Shown: piece by piece, positions 24,410-36,624 of the stretch | Position numbering within the stretch: the first letter of the stretch is position 1 | Layout of the letters: the number at the start of each line of letters is the position of its first letter | Source of the DNA: Agroathelia rolfsii | Lineage: Eukaryota; Basidiomycota; Agaricomycetes; Amylocorticiales; Amylocorticiaceae | DNA length: 64,000 nt | Direction: 5' to 3' | Assembly: GCA_018343915.1 (NCBI GenBank) | Contig: JABRWF010000005.1 | Span: forward strand, 407,001 to 471,000 | Notes under the pieces: generated by a model | Seen by the model: the letters and a program-made list of their open reading frames with translations, nothing else | Database searches by the model: none | Told to the model about the DNA's origin: nothing | Program-made: the position numbers and the translations under genes

Positions 24410-27400
24410 ATGGTCTACCACAATCTTAAAGGTCCTATCTATTCCACTAAATGAATATCGCCTGTCCTCTCAGCTAACGCATCCATCCAGCCTTGATTAA
24501 GGGCATCCGCGCATGCAAGGTCGGCGTGCACTCCAGTTCCCCATATATTCACTTCCTTCCTGAGATTTGATCTGGACCAGACCGTGGCAGATGAGCGCGC
24601 CCTTATCCAGCAAGAGTCCGCAGCCATACGAGCTTCGTTTCGTGAGGAAGATTCATATCAACGGCACAATAACATCGCGAAGTTGCTCTACATTCACATG
24701 CTGGGGTCCCCAGCACATTTTGGTCAGATCGAGTGTCTGAAGCTAGTGGCCAGTCCACGGTTTGCGGATAAACGACTAGGGTATCTGGGGATTATGCTCT
24801 TGCTAGATGAGAACCAAGAGGTTTTGACGCTTGTGACTAACTCGTTAAAGAAGTTCGTTAGGCGTGCTCTCAATGTTTCTTTTTCTCTCGCTAATCTTCG
24901 TCCCAGTGACATGAACCACTCCAACATGTACGTCGTGGGCTTAGCTTTGTGCACATTTGCGAACATAGCCTCCGAAGAGATGTCGCGGGATCTGGCCAAC
25001 GAGATCGAGAAACTCTTAGGGTCAAGTAACACGTATATACGGAAAAAGGTATACTGTTGCTGGTATTAAAAACCCGTGTATCATTTCTCAACTATCGTAG
25101 GCAGCTCTTTGCGCTCTGCGCGTGATAAAAAAGGTGCCTGACCTAACGGACCACTTTGTCAACAAGGCCAAAAACCTACTTTCCGATCGCAACCATGGCG
25201 TTTTACTGTCTTCGATCACCCTGATCACAGAGATGTGCCAAATTGACACCGAAGTCTTGACCGAATTCCGAAGTGTGCGTCACCCACAAATAGTTTCTAC
25301 TTTCTAGCTGAGACCTGGGTCAGGCCGTCCCTCTCCTCGTCCGCAATCTTAAATCGCTCGTTACAACAGGCCACAGCCCCGAACATGATGTTTCTGGAAT
25401 CACAGACCCGTTCTTGCAAGTCAAGATCCTGCGCCTAATGCGCCTGCTTGCACGTGGCGATCAGCACGCGAGCGATACCATGAATGATATTCTTGCTCAG
25501 GTGGCCACCAACACAGAATCCACCAAGAATGTTGGGAATTCAATTCTGTACGAAACCGTGCTGACAGTACTGGATATTGAGGCGGACTCTGGCCTGCGCG
25601 TCATGGCAATTAACATCCTCGGCAAGTTCTTGAGCAATCGCGACAATAACATCAGGTCAGCTCCCTTGGTTTTGTCATAGGCTTATATACACTTATCGGA
25701 GTGCCAGATACGTTGCCCTCAACACTTTGAACAAGGTTGTCGCAATGGATACCAATGCCGTGCAACGTCATAGAAACATCATTCTAGATTGCTTGAGGGA
25801 CGGAGACATCTCCATTCGTCGTCGTGCGCTCGAGCTCTCGTACGCTCTTATCAATGAGCAAAACGTTCGCATCCTCGTTCGCGAGCTTCTTGCTTTCTTG
25901 GAGGTGGCGGATGACGAGTTTAAGACGGGCATGACGACACAGATTGCTCTTGCCGCTGAACGCTTTGCACCTAACAAGCGGTGGCACATCGACACCGTCT
26001 TGCGAGTCTTGAAATTGGTGCGCGATGGATCTCGTGCCATCTCTATCGACTTGAAACACACTCTAATGAGTATTGATATAGGCCGGAAACTTTGTTCGCG
26101 AGGAGATCCTATCAGCCTTCGTCCGGCTTGTCGCATATACTCCTGAACTTCAGCCATATACCGCCTCGAAGCTCTATCTCGCTCTCCGCGACGATATCTC
26201 TCAAGAATCGTTGACACTTGCGGCTACATGGGTGATTGGAGAATATTGCGAAATACTTCTGGAAGGTGGTATTGTTGACGAAGAAGGTGCGAAACAAGTA
26301 CGTATACCTATTCAGTTGTTCCCCCAAGCTTTTCTAAGTCGTTTTTATCACCTCAGGTGACCGACAAAGAACTTGTAGATCTACTCGTATCCGTCATCGA
26401 CTCCGCCTACGCCAATATCCTCATCCGCCAGTTCGTCCTTGCCGCCATCACGAAGATCGCCTCCCGTCCGGGTACATCTGACGCTCAGCAGGAACGTATT
26501 GCCGAAATACTAGCAACGTATACGACAAGTCCCGAGCTGGAGTTACAACAGCGTGCTGTTGAGTTCGCTAGTTTGTTTAATCTCGGCGAGGTGCGTGTGG
26601 GCGTGTTGGAGCAGATGCCGCCGCCGGAGATCAAGGCGACTGTTTTGGGTGTTGGTGAGTACACATAAATTTTCTCATCTAGGAGAGACGTATATCGACC
26701 TTTGTGTGTAGTAAGTGAAAACAAGCCTGTTGGATCAACGCAAGCAGCCAAGGATGTGTGTATTATACTTTCATCTTTTTTGGATCACTATTGATATAGG
26801 CTTAGGGCGACTTACTCGGCGACGAAATCGTCAATACAGGCCCATCGACCACTGATGGTGCTGCAGCCGTATCAGCGCAAAGCAATCAGGATCTTTTAGC
26901 GGAAATTTTCGGTAGCTCATCAGCACCGTCATCCTCAGCACCAGCACCAGCTCAGCCCGCTGCACCCGCTGCCGCGAAGAAGAACGCGGTAGATGATATT
27001 CTGGGCTTATTCGGATCAACACCCGCAGGGTCGGGTGCGCCTTCACCAGCACCCACTGCACCAACTGCACCAGTGCCTTCTGCCTTCTCGCTCGCGCAAT
27101 CGCAATCACCTCTGGCGCAAGCAGCACCGAAATTACAGTCGTATACGGCGTATGACAAAAATGAGCTGAAGATCACGCTCACGCCGCAAACATCGGCGCA
27201 GCGCCCAGGTGTGGTGAACGTCATGGTGAGGTTTCAGGTATCGGGAGGTAATGTTGCGTCTGGGGTGAACTTCCAGGTTGCAGTACCTAAGGTAAGTCCA
27301 CAGCGTCGCCAAGTTTAGTTCGCTTAATCTTATATGCGATTGACTTGCCTCTAGTCACAACAACTCCAAATGCTGGCCATGTCCAACAACGAGGTCAAGC

Positions 27401-27627
27401 CTGATTCTTCAGAAACGCAGCAGATGCGTGTAATTGCTCCACCTGGCGTGAGTCCTGATACTTAAAATCCGTCAAATCAATAGCAAGAGACTCAACTCGT
27501 TGTTGTTGTTTTACAGAGCCAAATACGACTACGTATGCGGATATCATTCAACATTGGCGGACAGGCCGTACAAGACCAGGTGGACTTCTCTGGTTTCCCA
27601 CCGGGGCTGACGAGCGGAAGCTCATGA
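24410..27627 (+). CDS. AP1G1: AP-1 complex subunit gamma (gamma-adaptin)
   Basis: Large subunit of the AP-1 clathrin adaptor that sorts cargo between the trans-Golgi and endosomes. Starts MVYHNLK; two short introns give [11 protein letters not shown] then [20 protein letters not shown], the hallmark gamma-adaptin N-terminus. The trunk follows: [131 protein letters not shown]. After a Ser/Ala/Pro-rich hinge (about 26880-27100, with [12 protein letters not shown] sequence), the gamma-ear domain ends in [16 protein letters not shown]. About ten introns, all read through in frame. Length about 840 residues, usual for the family. Several introns use acceptors that lie beyond a nearer AG (for example CATCCAG near 24493 and GGGTCAG near 25323). 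Confidence 0.95.
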
Positions 27628-28045
27628 AAGCCGCCTATTTCCTCTCTTTTTTCCGATTGTTGTTGTGCTATCCGCTGTAATATCTTAATCACCACTGGAG
27701 TAAATACACTGATCATGATTATATCAACTATCGGCTGGATGCATCGTTCTCCGTTTCCTTATTTCAACCCCCTATCCTTCTCTGCTAGGCATTCTAGAGT
27801 GTTTTATGTACGACAGAATCCATTACCTTGCAGGCAAGCGAGTATTCTTAATGACAGCAGTGTACTTACTATCTGTTTAGATGGGGTAGGCAAAATTTCT
27901 TTTGTCTCGTCGCCGAATACATGATGTGAATACCGCGTTTATGAATGAAATGTATTAAATATCGGCAATATCAACAACTGGTTACACACACATATGCCGC
28001 TCGTGAAATGCAAGCAAAAGTATGCAACAACAACTGCTATGATAA
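27628..28045. other. Convergent intergenic region between AP1G1 and amine oxidase
   Basis: About 420 bp holding the facing 3' ends of AP1G1 (+) and the second amine oxidase (-). Nothing else seen. Confidence 0.5.
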
Positions 28046-30232
28046 CTAATATCCATTCGCAGCAAGATATCTGAGGTATGGGTCTTGCCGGACAATGGAC
28101 TGCAGCTCATCTTGGGGTGATTGAGATTTAAGTTTGAAAATTGGCTTCGCGTCCATACGGCAGATAAACATCGGCTTGGATATTAAACCATTGTTTGAAG
28201 CGGAGTCTTCTTCTTCTTCCTCTTCCTCTTCCTCGGCGACTGGCTCGCTACCCTTTGGAGGCCGGGGACCCAGAACCGGTGGAATGAAAACTCCGCCAGG
28301 AGTTGGGGGAGGTTGAATACCCCATTGATCATCAATACCCAGTTCTTTGAGGAACTCAAGTAAACAATCCATCGTGGTGACATTGGAGATTGTGACGAAT
28401 GCGCTCACAGCGTGACATGCGCTTTCCAACGCGCCCTCGATCCAAGCGTGTTTCGTGCTGAGAGCTTCACCCGCGAAGAAAAGCCTACCGTTTCCGGCTG
28501 GAAGCGTCATGCTTTTGAACAGATTGCCGAATTTTCCGGGTTCAAAGTTTGCGAAAGCACCTGGAGAGTTGTAAGTATGCAAGATAGACGACAGTGGGCT
28601 CTGATAGCATTTTGGCTACTGGTAAATAGACATACCCATGGTGAAAATATCTTGGGACCAGTCCCAAGCAAATATGTCAATCAGGTCGTCACGGAGGAAC
28701 TGCTCATCTAAGCCGTGGATCCTCGAGAGTTCCCTCAAGGCGAGTCGGGTGAGCGTCTCGTTGTCGTGACTTATCAAGGCTGCCAATCGCTCTGCATCGT
28801 CGGTCCAGCAATAGCTTGCGATAAGCGTCGTCGTCTTTCCATTCTCGACATCCCCAAAGGAAGGGTACACGACTGTGCGGAGGGGGCTGTCGGTGAAAGT
28901 CTGGCCACCGACGATGGGGGAGGCGAGTTTCTTCGTCCACCAGGCAGTGCAGAACTGCATCCCAATCTTGGTGGAAGACCCATAAGTAAGCTGTCGGAGT
29001 GAACTGAGCTGTATCGGGCTCAGATTGGCTCCGCTAAGGTCAATAGTTCGAAGGACAGGCAATGGGATAGTAGAGATGACATATGGGAAGTCGACTTTCT
29101 CGCTGTTGTTGATCGTCACCTCCATCCCTTCTCCCTCTGGATCGGACTTTGTACGTATGCCTGTGACCCGTTGGTTGAAGAGGAAAGCATCTGGTCTTTT
29201 CTCGCTAAGATATTTATACAGGGCTTTGGCAATTTGCTCTGCACCACCTCTGATTATATCGACGCAGTGACAGCAGTGCGTCAGTTTTGGACTGGAGCAA
29301 GAAAATGAAACGACATACGCAATGCAGAACCACTCGGTTTTATTTTTCCGGTCTTTCACGAGCTGCCAGCCAAAGGCGATGGCTTCGAGTACATAGTCGG
29401 TGAGAGATCTATCGAACATTCCCGTCGAGGTGATCCTTGTTTCATACCAGTTGATGACATCGGCGGGAATAGCTGTATTTGGAAGCTGGAACCGTTCGCG
29501 AAGTGCTTCGCTTGGGCGATAATCGGTACTCATATACGCTCGAACGGAGTAACGGTCATATGTCATCATGTGATCCCATCCCGAGCCCATGCCCATACCT
29601 CCATGGCCAACATAACCATTCAAGTCTGTCACGATCTTTTTCATGTCCTCAAGAAGGGCCGGAGCAAAGGTTCTGATCACATCGTCCATGATTTCATTAG
29701 GTCCAGCGGCGATATAACACTGAGCAGCAAAGCCATGTTAATCCCAAATGACGCCCTGAGCTTTGAAAGTATCACCAGTATCAAAGGATCCGACTACACT
29801 GCGTCATCATTAAAAGAGAGGAGTGTGTTGCCGGCTTTATCTTCAAACAAGTACGGTTGCAACTTCTCGGAGAGCCCGAGTTCTGGGTGATTCAAGAGGA
29901 CCCAAAGGTGTCGCATGGCTACAATCTTCGGGAAACGCATAGCACCAACTTCAAAGTAGTTGTATGGTGCGCCCGTTTGATCGGGGAATGTGTGTGTGAA
30001 CAAGCGGCCGCCAACCCGATCGCGAGCCTCGAGAATTTTGAAGGGTATCCCTAAGTGATCGAGTAAAAATGCAGCGTAGAGGCCTCCAGGACCTTATAAA
30101 AACGATTAGCAAGTGCACCCATCTAAAACTAAATAAAACGGCGTAACGTACCAGCTCCCAGGATACCTACGGTTTTATCACTACTGCTAGTCCGGAATTT
30201 TGGGATACATTGAGAGAAGAAAGTCGATCGGG
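28046..30232 (-). CDS. Flavin amine oxidase (L-amino-acid oxidase-like)
   Basis: FAD enzyme that oxidatively deaminates an amine or amino acid, releasing peroxide and ammonia. The first recognised exon ends KTVGILGAG; across a GTACGT..AAG intron comes PGGLYAAFLLDHLGIPFKIL, giving the intact GxGxxG motif (GAGPGG). Then ARDRVGGRLFTHTFPDQTGA, YFEVGAMRFPKIVAMRHLW, an intron with GTATGT donor in WFCIA/GGAEQIAKALYKYL, VISTIPLPVLRTIDL and the C-terminal FAD motif LFFAGEALSTKHAWIEGALE. The last part has an acidic run of eight or nine glutamates near 28210-28235, absent from the other copy. The start is not resolved: the frame before KFRTSSSDKTVG closes near 30270 with no Met, so at least one 5' exon is missing from this span; an ATG at 30431 (MRNQPELVCHL) is one candidate. 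No disabling lesion seen. Confidence 0.82.
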
Positions 30233-31848
30233 TGAAATGTCTTAGAGAGAATGCACTGGCCGTTAGCAAAGCTTATATACCTTAGAAGCTGTTAGTATTA
30301 AGTTGAGGTGGCATCAATCATATCATTTGAGTCCAACTGATTCGGGCCATGACATGGACCGACTGTGCGAAGGGTCTTGACCTTGAGATATCATAATCGA
30401 GGTGACATACTAGCTCAGGTTGGTTCCTCATTGGCTCACTAGAAGTGCATGCATGATACCATGTAAAAGAGCTGGTATTGTATAAAATCCGTTGTATGGG
30501 GAGAAATTACGGCGGAACTTGTTTTTCAGGACACAGGAGAGCGATTTGTTGCCGGTCCAGGGGTTATGTACTAGTATAGCCTGATTATTGTACTCATTGT
30601 CAAGGAGTGTGGGAGCAGATGTCATATGAGTGATAAGCGATTTAGGGTAATATCTTGGAAATATATATCAGAGAGGTACAGGTACAACAAGGATAAGCAT
30701 TAGCAGTTGCGTAAACTGCAGTGGCCGATTGCTGTTGAAACGTGTTCTCCAATATTTAGCGAGTTTTTTTTTTTTGCGCATTATTGTGAGTCCCGAGTCC
30801 AGCTAGCTATGAGAAAGCAAAAAAAAAGCCGAAAGAGTCAAAGAAGTAACCCGGATAGATATGAAGGATATAGGTTGCATGAAATTGAGGGATCAATCAA
30901 TAGGAACAAGGGACCAGGGATTTTCGCAAAGGCATGCGATTCCAATACGTGTCGAGCGCCTCGAGGCCTTTATGAGTTTCTAAAGTGGGTAGGATAAAGA
31001 AGCCTTGACAATGCGGTCTTGTTTACTCCCATAGAGGAACCAACAATCAATCGGTTGGCGAGACGTATCTGGTTCAGCCAGTGGCAATGGAACCAGGGTC
31101 AGTTGCTTCCGCGATTGTGGCAGTCGGCACGTGGGCCGGAGTTCCCGGACTAGGGTTGCGTCGGCTTAGCCAGGTGCTTGCGTCTATGGGAAACTTATAT
31201 CCATGTCTAGCTGGTCTTCTCATTTACGAAAATACCTGGTTAAACCAGTGCAACATTGTCCCGGATACTCAGACTGGTACTCGGACTGACAAGATCATCC
31301 GAAGTAACTTGAACTAAATTTACTAGTTTTGCACTAATACAGCTTCAGGTGAATACACTGGTTGATATTTTCATTGTGCGCCATTGTGCTTGGAGTCAAG
31401 AATCAATTCAGTGGAGAAATTACGATCACTGGAATGTACACACCGATCTCCCGGATGCATCACCGTTCTTTTTTTCCCGCTCCTTCCATTTCTGCTTGGC
31501 GCTTGAGAGCCTTTGTTGTGCGAGCATTCCAGGTTAAATATATGATATCCACTTTCATCTCGCTATAGGCGACTGGATGCTTTTGCAATATCCTGCTTAC
31601 TTCATGTATAGATAAGCTAATAAATACTACGTTGCTTGACTGAATACATAGATTGAGGCTTTCCGATGATTGAAATCAACCTCTGATTGGGTAAGCACAC
31701 ATATACATGCAGTTTGATTTCTTCCATATAAACATAAACACGAAATAAAATAAATTGAGTGAGTAGGGTATGGAACCTTCGTTTTAAAAATACATGCAGG
31801 AATTAATATAGCCAGTTGCACAATTGCAGATCCTGGTAGTATAACAGC
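30233..31848. other. Intergenic region, possibly with an unplaced 5' exon
   Basis: About 1.6 kb. The left end may contain the missing first exon(s) of the amine oxidase (ATG at 30431, or the open frame 30625-30428). The segment 31081-31310 is richer in GC than its flanks and open in one plus frame, and 31360-31530 is open too (LGVKNQFSGEITITGMY), but I recognise no family and no splice structure. They could be gene relics. Confidence 0.35.
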
Positions 31849-31918
31849 CTAAACTAAACGCCTCATAGCATCCCATCCGCGGGAGCTTGATGATGATGGT
31901 TGTGTAGTTTCATATTGC

Positions 31919-31988
<70 letters not shown>

Positions 31989-32572
31989 GCTCTTTAGCAC
32001 GTGCAAGACGGTTCTCGGCGAGTTTCTAAATCACGATATTACCGTTATTTTCCGCAAGCACTAGAGCAAATAGCGCATACACTCACCATCTTCAAGGCTT
32101 GCACGGTAGTAAGGATACCGTCGAGAGTTACTTCGGAGAGTTCGTTCATCTAATCATTGAAACAGTAATAGTTAGTATACGAATATACCAAGGACGATGT
32201 TAGAAAGAAAATACTAACGTTATCAACGGCCTGCTTTCCAAATGCTCGAAACTTGTCTTCCTGAGCTGAATGGGGAGGCAGATCAGTTGACAACCACTGA
32301 GCCCGTGGTGCCTGTTGCCCTTGCACCGAGGCCGCTATTGTATTGCCAGACTCGGGGTTACTCGCGTGATCTTGAGGAGAGTCCCATCTATGAATGCGGC
32401 GCGCGTTGGATGTGTCCCAGTTTCTCTCGATGCCAGTGTGCGCATGGTGTTTGTGGTGCCACCACCAGGAAGCAAACACACCACCGAATATGAACCAAAC
32501 AAGTCGGGATGGCCCACGATGAAATCTATGGTGCCCGCCGAATCCATGCCAGTGATAGTAGCTGGGATGCAT
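31849..32572 (-). CDS. Small fungal membrane-anchored protein with polyglutamine tract
   Basis: I do not recognise a named family. Three exons: 32572-32220, 32149-32087 and about 32026-31849, with donors GTTAGT and GTGAGT; product about 198 residues. The N-terminus is His/Gly/Phe-rich (HPSYYHWHGFGGHHRFHRG), followed by one likely membrane segment, RLVWFIFGGVFASWWWHH. The middle is polar (PPHSAQEDKFRAFGKQAVDN), then MNELSEVTLDGILTTVQALK and KLAENRLARAKEQ, which may form a helix. A run of about 25 glutamines follows, and the protein ends SSSSSRGWDAMRRLV. The splice pattern and amphipathic helices favour a real gene. The function is unknown; mitochondrial or ER membrane location is only a guess. 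Confidence 0.68.
31915..31989 (-). repeat. (CAA)n microsatellite coding polyglutamine
   Basis: On the plus strand 31921-31989 is 23 uninterrupted TTG units, preceded by CTG and TTG. Read on the minus strand it codes a run of about 25 glutamines as (CAA)23-CAG-CAA. Such a pure array is expected to vary in length between strains. Confidence 0.95.
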
Positions 32573-33084
32573 GACTAGAGCAGTTGTATGGAGTGGTTGT
32601 TAGATAAAGAAATGGAGTTGTGTTACTTGTGTATAAGAGATGTGCAACTATAGGCTGATGTCTTCCGAGGTCGGCCAACGTAGGCCCTTTTAAATACTGA
32701 AAATGTTATTTTGGAGCATAGGACGCCGTACGCATTCGCAAGCATACTGCATCATCCCAGTGCCGTTGGGCCATGCACGATCTACAAGCTTGAACGCGTT
32801 GGCACGGCAGCTAACAGCGGCCGGCGTGTCGGAGATTAAAAATAAGAGTGAACCACGTCAGCTTGATATGGTCATGCAACCAAGTGGAAGAAAGCTTCCG
32901 AGATTAGCGAACCCTCATCCGGAATCAAAATCAAACTTTTTTTTTTACTGCCTTGTTCCAAGTATAAGTATTGCAATAGAAGATCCGGGGCTGCAGTTTC
33001 CAAGTTGAAGATATCAGTTAACATCGTCATTGCAATAGGAAATACGTATTCTGCTATTCGCTAAGATAATATACATACTCCAAT
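32573..33084. other. Divergent intergenic region
   Basis: About 510 bp between the polyglutamine-protein gene (-) and TMA16 (+), so it holds both promoters. An open plus frame at 32703-33008 shows no family similarity. Nothing else seen. Confidence 0.45.
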
Positions 33085-33830
33085 ATGGCGCCTGCGAAAT
33101 CACCCAAAGCAGCATCAACTTCGAAACCAAAGAAAGAGAAAGTGTTTCATCCCGACTCACGCAAGGCAGGCCAGCTCGCACGTGTGGCATTGCGAAAGGC
33201 CAGGCTTGGCGAGCAACATTCTAAGCGAGGCAAGCGGGAGGACTCACTAGGTGTGTAATATATTGCATACATGTATCTATACCCCAGCTGATTGTTCTTC
33301 CAAATCTGTCTACCTCTTTAGTCGATAAATATGCATTCTTCTTCTACGCTATCCCGCCCGAGGGCACGATGACCCTGCAAGATATGCACGATCTTATCAA
33401 ACATGTCTGGCTCACTCGTCATGATCAAGAGTTGCAAGCCGAACAAGCGACCAGGAGAAAAGGCCGGCCGAAGAGCATGCGGGAAATGAAGCTGGACGAA
33501 ATCAAGTTGCGGGAGAGTGAAGAGTATCGTACTGGGATGGGTACGTAATATTTGGTTCGTTTAATATCTGATGATTATTGAAACAACATTGCCATGAAAG
33601 AGATGGTCGACCTCACCCATGAAGCGAATGTTGAGCTCTTCCGTCAATGGAACGGGACAGAAGCTGCCTATGTCCAACAATTGCGTCATATCCGCATATC
33701 GGGCATGCATCCAGAAAGCATCCAGATATCAAAACGCGGACAACATCCATCTCTACGAGATACATTAACCTCGGCTACAGATGCGGATGCAATGGATATC
33801 GTAGATAGCCTTACGGCCTCTACCTCATAA
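33085..33830 (+). CDS. TMA16: Translation machinery-associated protein 16
   Basis: Small basic nuclear protein that associates with pre-60S ribosomal particles; in yeast and human it binds late nucleolar to nuclear intermediates. Three exons: 33085-33251 (to EDSL), about 33323-33542 and about 33597-33830, with GT-AG introns (GTGTGT..TAG; GTACGT..AAG). The product, about 205 residues, starts MAPAKSPKAASTSKPKKEK and contains VFHPDSRKAGQLARVALRKA, the conserved N-terminal Tma16 motif (HPxSRKAxQLxR). FFYAIPPEGTMTLQDMHDLI, LTRHDQELQAEQATRRKGRP and VELFRQWNGTEAAYVQQLRH follow. The last exon ends with a short polar tail. Length is in the family range. Confidence 0.9.
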
Positions 33831-34052
33831 CCAAATACCCATTCATCCATTTATGTTCGAGCAAGAAGGGCCGGCAAAACTGCAAGTAACATCATGGCCA
33901 CGAATGTATGCATCTAATCTAGGTTGAATGTTTCATTGGGTTTCCGCTGTCCGTACATAATCGTTGTACAATAGTACTATATAGTGTCCTGTGTCATTCA
34001 TTTGTATTATTTCACGTGCATAAACTCAGAAAAAAAAATCTCCAATTTTCCC

Positions 34053-36624
34053 TCACGCAGCCGGCAATCCCTCGATAAGCCTGTCCGCATGACAAGCATC
34101 ATGACCTTCGAAAGCATTCCGACGACCCTCGTTCGCTGCCGCTTCTGCTGCCGTTGCCGGGAGCGGACGGTCAAACGTCCACGCCCTACGAAGCATCCCG
34201 TATATCGTGCGGAAGCTAGCAAACGACCCCTTATCGTAAATAACGCGTACGAGAACCTGCTGACCAGCAGCCGTCTGCGTCGCGTTGGTAAGATGCAGCT
34301 CTAGCCAGAACTTAACCGCCTTGACGACACCCATGACACCCGCCGGGTCGGAGAGCTCGTTTAGGTGACATCGCACGATGCCCGAGCCGTCTCCACTCCG
34401 ATCGACCTGAACGCCGAGGGAGAAGAGGATCTCGATGCACTCAGCGCGCGTCACGATAGGATCTTGCATCGACAAGAGCTCATAGGCATCGGGATTGAAC
34501 TTGAAGATATTCGTAAACCAGCTTCGGTGCTCAATAACTTTGCCGCTGCCACTTGTAGAGACCGAGCTCGCTGTGGACATCGAGTTTGGGGACACAGAAG
34601 ACGTCGAGGTGTGCTGCGAGGCCCGAGACGGGCTGGCTTTCTTCGATGGCTTGACATTGGGTTCTTGGATTTGGATGTGACGCTGTTTAACTCCTGAAGA
34701 AGAAGGGCCACTCTCGGAGCTGTGAAGGTTCTGAAGAACAGATTTATCAACGACACCACCGCCCAAGACGGTAACAACAGGTAAATTCTCCTTGTTCTTG
34801 TTCTTTGAGAAAAGGTGCAGGGGAGAGACCTTCCTGACTCGCTTGACATTCAGGCCCTTTGCGCCCACGAAAGAACGCTTGGGCGCCGACTTCTTGTCCG
34901 TCTCGCGTCGACTGACTCGCATGACTTCGGGTGAGGCACCAACGTTAGGCGTGGTTCGGAGCTCACTTGGTGGGCCGTTAGAGCTTGGCTTCGTTCGAGT
35001 AGGAGTTCCTTGTTTGATTATACGATGCCTGAGCGGGAGAGGAGAGGACGGACCGAGCAAAGCCTTTGTATCTCCCGTGACGACAGTAACGTTAGCCATC
35101 TCTTCGAGGAGTCGATCAATATTATCGTTAGTATGACCTGGAAGCTGGCCGAAAGAGGGTTGCGATTGGTCCAAAATGGGTTTCAAAGGCTGATCGGGTT
35201 GCCGAGATGCGTGTTGACCGGTTCTTGCAGGCGTACTCTGAGCGCAAGTATTCCCTTCCATCACAGAAGAAGGATTCCGAGAGAAAACGATTTGAGGGAG
35301 AGCAGGTGACGACTCCGTGATATTCTGAGGTGCAGGATTGATACATCGAGGCGGATACATCATAGCAGACAGCTGAGAAGCATTAGGCTCGGGTTCTAGA
35401 AACGTTGGAGTGCGTTGTTTGGATGAGCGGCGCGTAGTCTCTTCCTCGAAAGACGCTTCGTATTCTGGGAGATGCTGTTCTCTGTATTGAAGAAGAAGAT
35501 TGTAGACGCCCTTGTGCCAGGTCTGAGAGTCGCTGCGAAGATGCTTGATGATATCTTCGTCAGGAATACCGTCCCAAAGCGTACGAAGATTTGAAAAGAT
35601 GTCGGGATCTATCTCAGTATCACTAGGGATGGGGCGAGAAATCACATCCAAGTCAGGCTTAGCAAACGCAGTTGTCTTAGAAGGCACAATCAGGAAGTAA
35701 GGGTGCTCATAAATCTCTGCTATAGTGATGCGCTTTTCAACGTCCTTTTGGAGCATGCGGCGGATAAGATCTTGAGCTTGAGGATTGATGTCGCTAGGCA
35801 TGTCAAAACTTCCACGCTTGACCTTTTCAAGGACAGTAATGAGATCTTCGTCGTCAAATGGGAGCTTCCCAGCCAAGAGAGCAAACAAGACGACACCGCA
35901 TGACCAGACATCAGTTCGTGCGCCGTCGTATTCTCTTCCAGCAATAATCTCTGGAGCAGCGTAGTGAGGGCTGCCACAAGATGTACGAAGCAAGTTTCCT
36001 CTACCGCTCCACTGCCAAGTAGCCATACCAAAGTCAGCAAGTTTGATGTTCCTATTCTTGTCCAATAGCAGATTCTCTGGTTTTAGGTCCCTGTGAGCAA
36101 TATTGAAGCGATGACAATAGTCGACAGCGCCAATGATTTGATGAAAGAAAAAAAGAGCTTCATGGTCCGAAAGTCTTCCCTTGGAACAGAGATAGTCAAA
36201 TAGCTCCCCGCCTTCAACATATTCGAGGATCAGGTAGAGTTCAGTCGACGTTTCCCAAACATCGTATAGACGCATGATATTCGGATGGCTAATTAGCTTC
36301 ATGATGACGATCTCGCGCTCTATACCCAAGAGGACGCGCGAAGCCTCCGCTTCAGTGGTTTCTATGTCTATAGACGAGTTGAGCATAGGGTTCTTAGAGA
36401 CAATCTTCACGGCAGCCAGCTGTCCGGTCTTGGAGTGTCGAGCCATCCTCACTCGACCTATTCAAGAAAAATTCCTTATAGTACTCGTAGGTATAGTAAT
36501 TTCATGGCATACCTGAGCTCCCTTTGCCTATGGTTCTGCCGATCTTCCATAAACCGATCATCTTGGGATCGTTGTCGCGGTGCCTTCTCTTGGGCATTCT
36601 AGGTGGTGTGTTATCGAAGGACAT
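34053..36624 (-). CDS. Gin4/Cdr2-type (Nim1 family) Ser/Thr kinase
   Basis: AMPK-related kinase of the group that couples cell shape and septins to mitotic entry (yeast Hsl1/Gin4/Kcc4, fission yeast Cdr1/Cdr2), probably at the cortex. Exon 1 (36624-36513) gives MSFDNTPPRMPKRRHR and the Gly-rich loop IGKGSSG; exon 2 (36457-34053) begins RVRMARHSKTGQLAAVKIVS with the ATP-binding lysine. Catalytic loop HRDLKPENLLLD, DFGMA, TSCGSPHYAAPEII and DVWSCGVVLFALLAGKLPFD are all intact. After the kinase domain a UBA-like helical segment (PDEDIIKHLRSDSQTWHKGV) follows, then a long disordered region. At the C-terminus is a KA1-like module (FTNIFKFNPDAYELLSMQ to VRVIYDKGSFASFRTIYGML), which in this family binds acidic lipids. 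About 840 residues. I cannot assign it to one yeast paralogue. Confidence 0.9.

Noticed and set aside
31081..31568. Possible small genes in the plus strand
   Set aside because: Short frames without splice signals or recognisable similarity; kept only as a note under the intergenic region.
31921..31989. TTG repeat considered as a CRISPR-like or telomeric array
   Set aside because: It is a simple trinucleotide microsatellite in frame in a coding exon; no spacers, and not a telomere motif.
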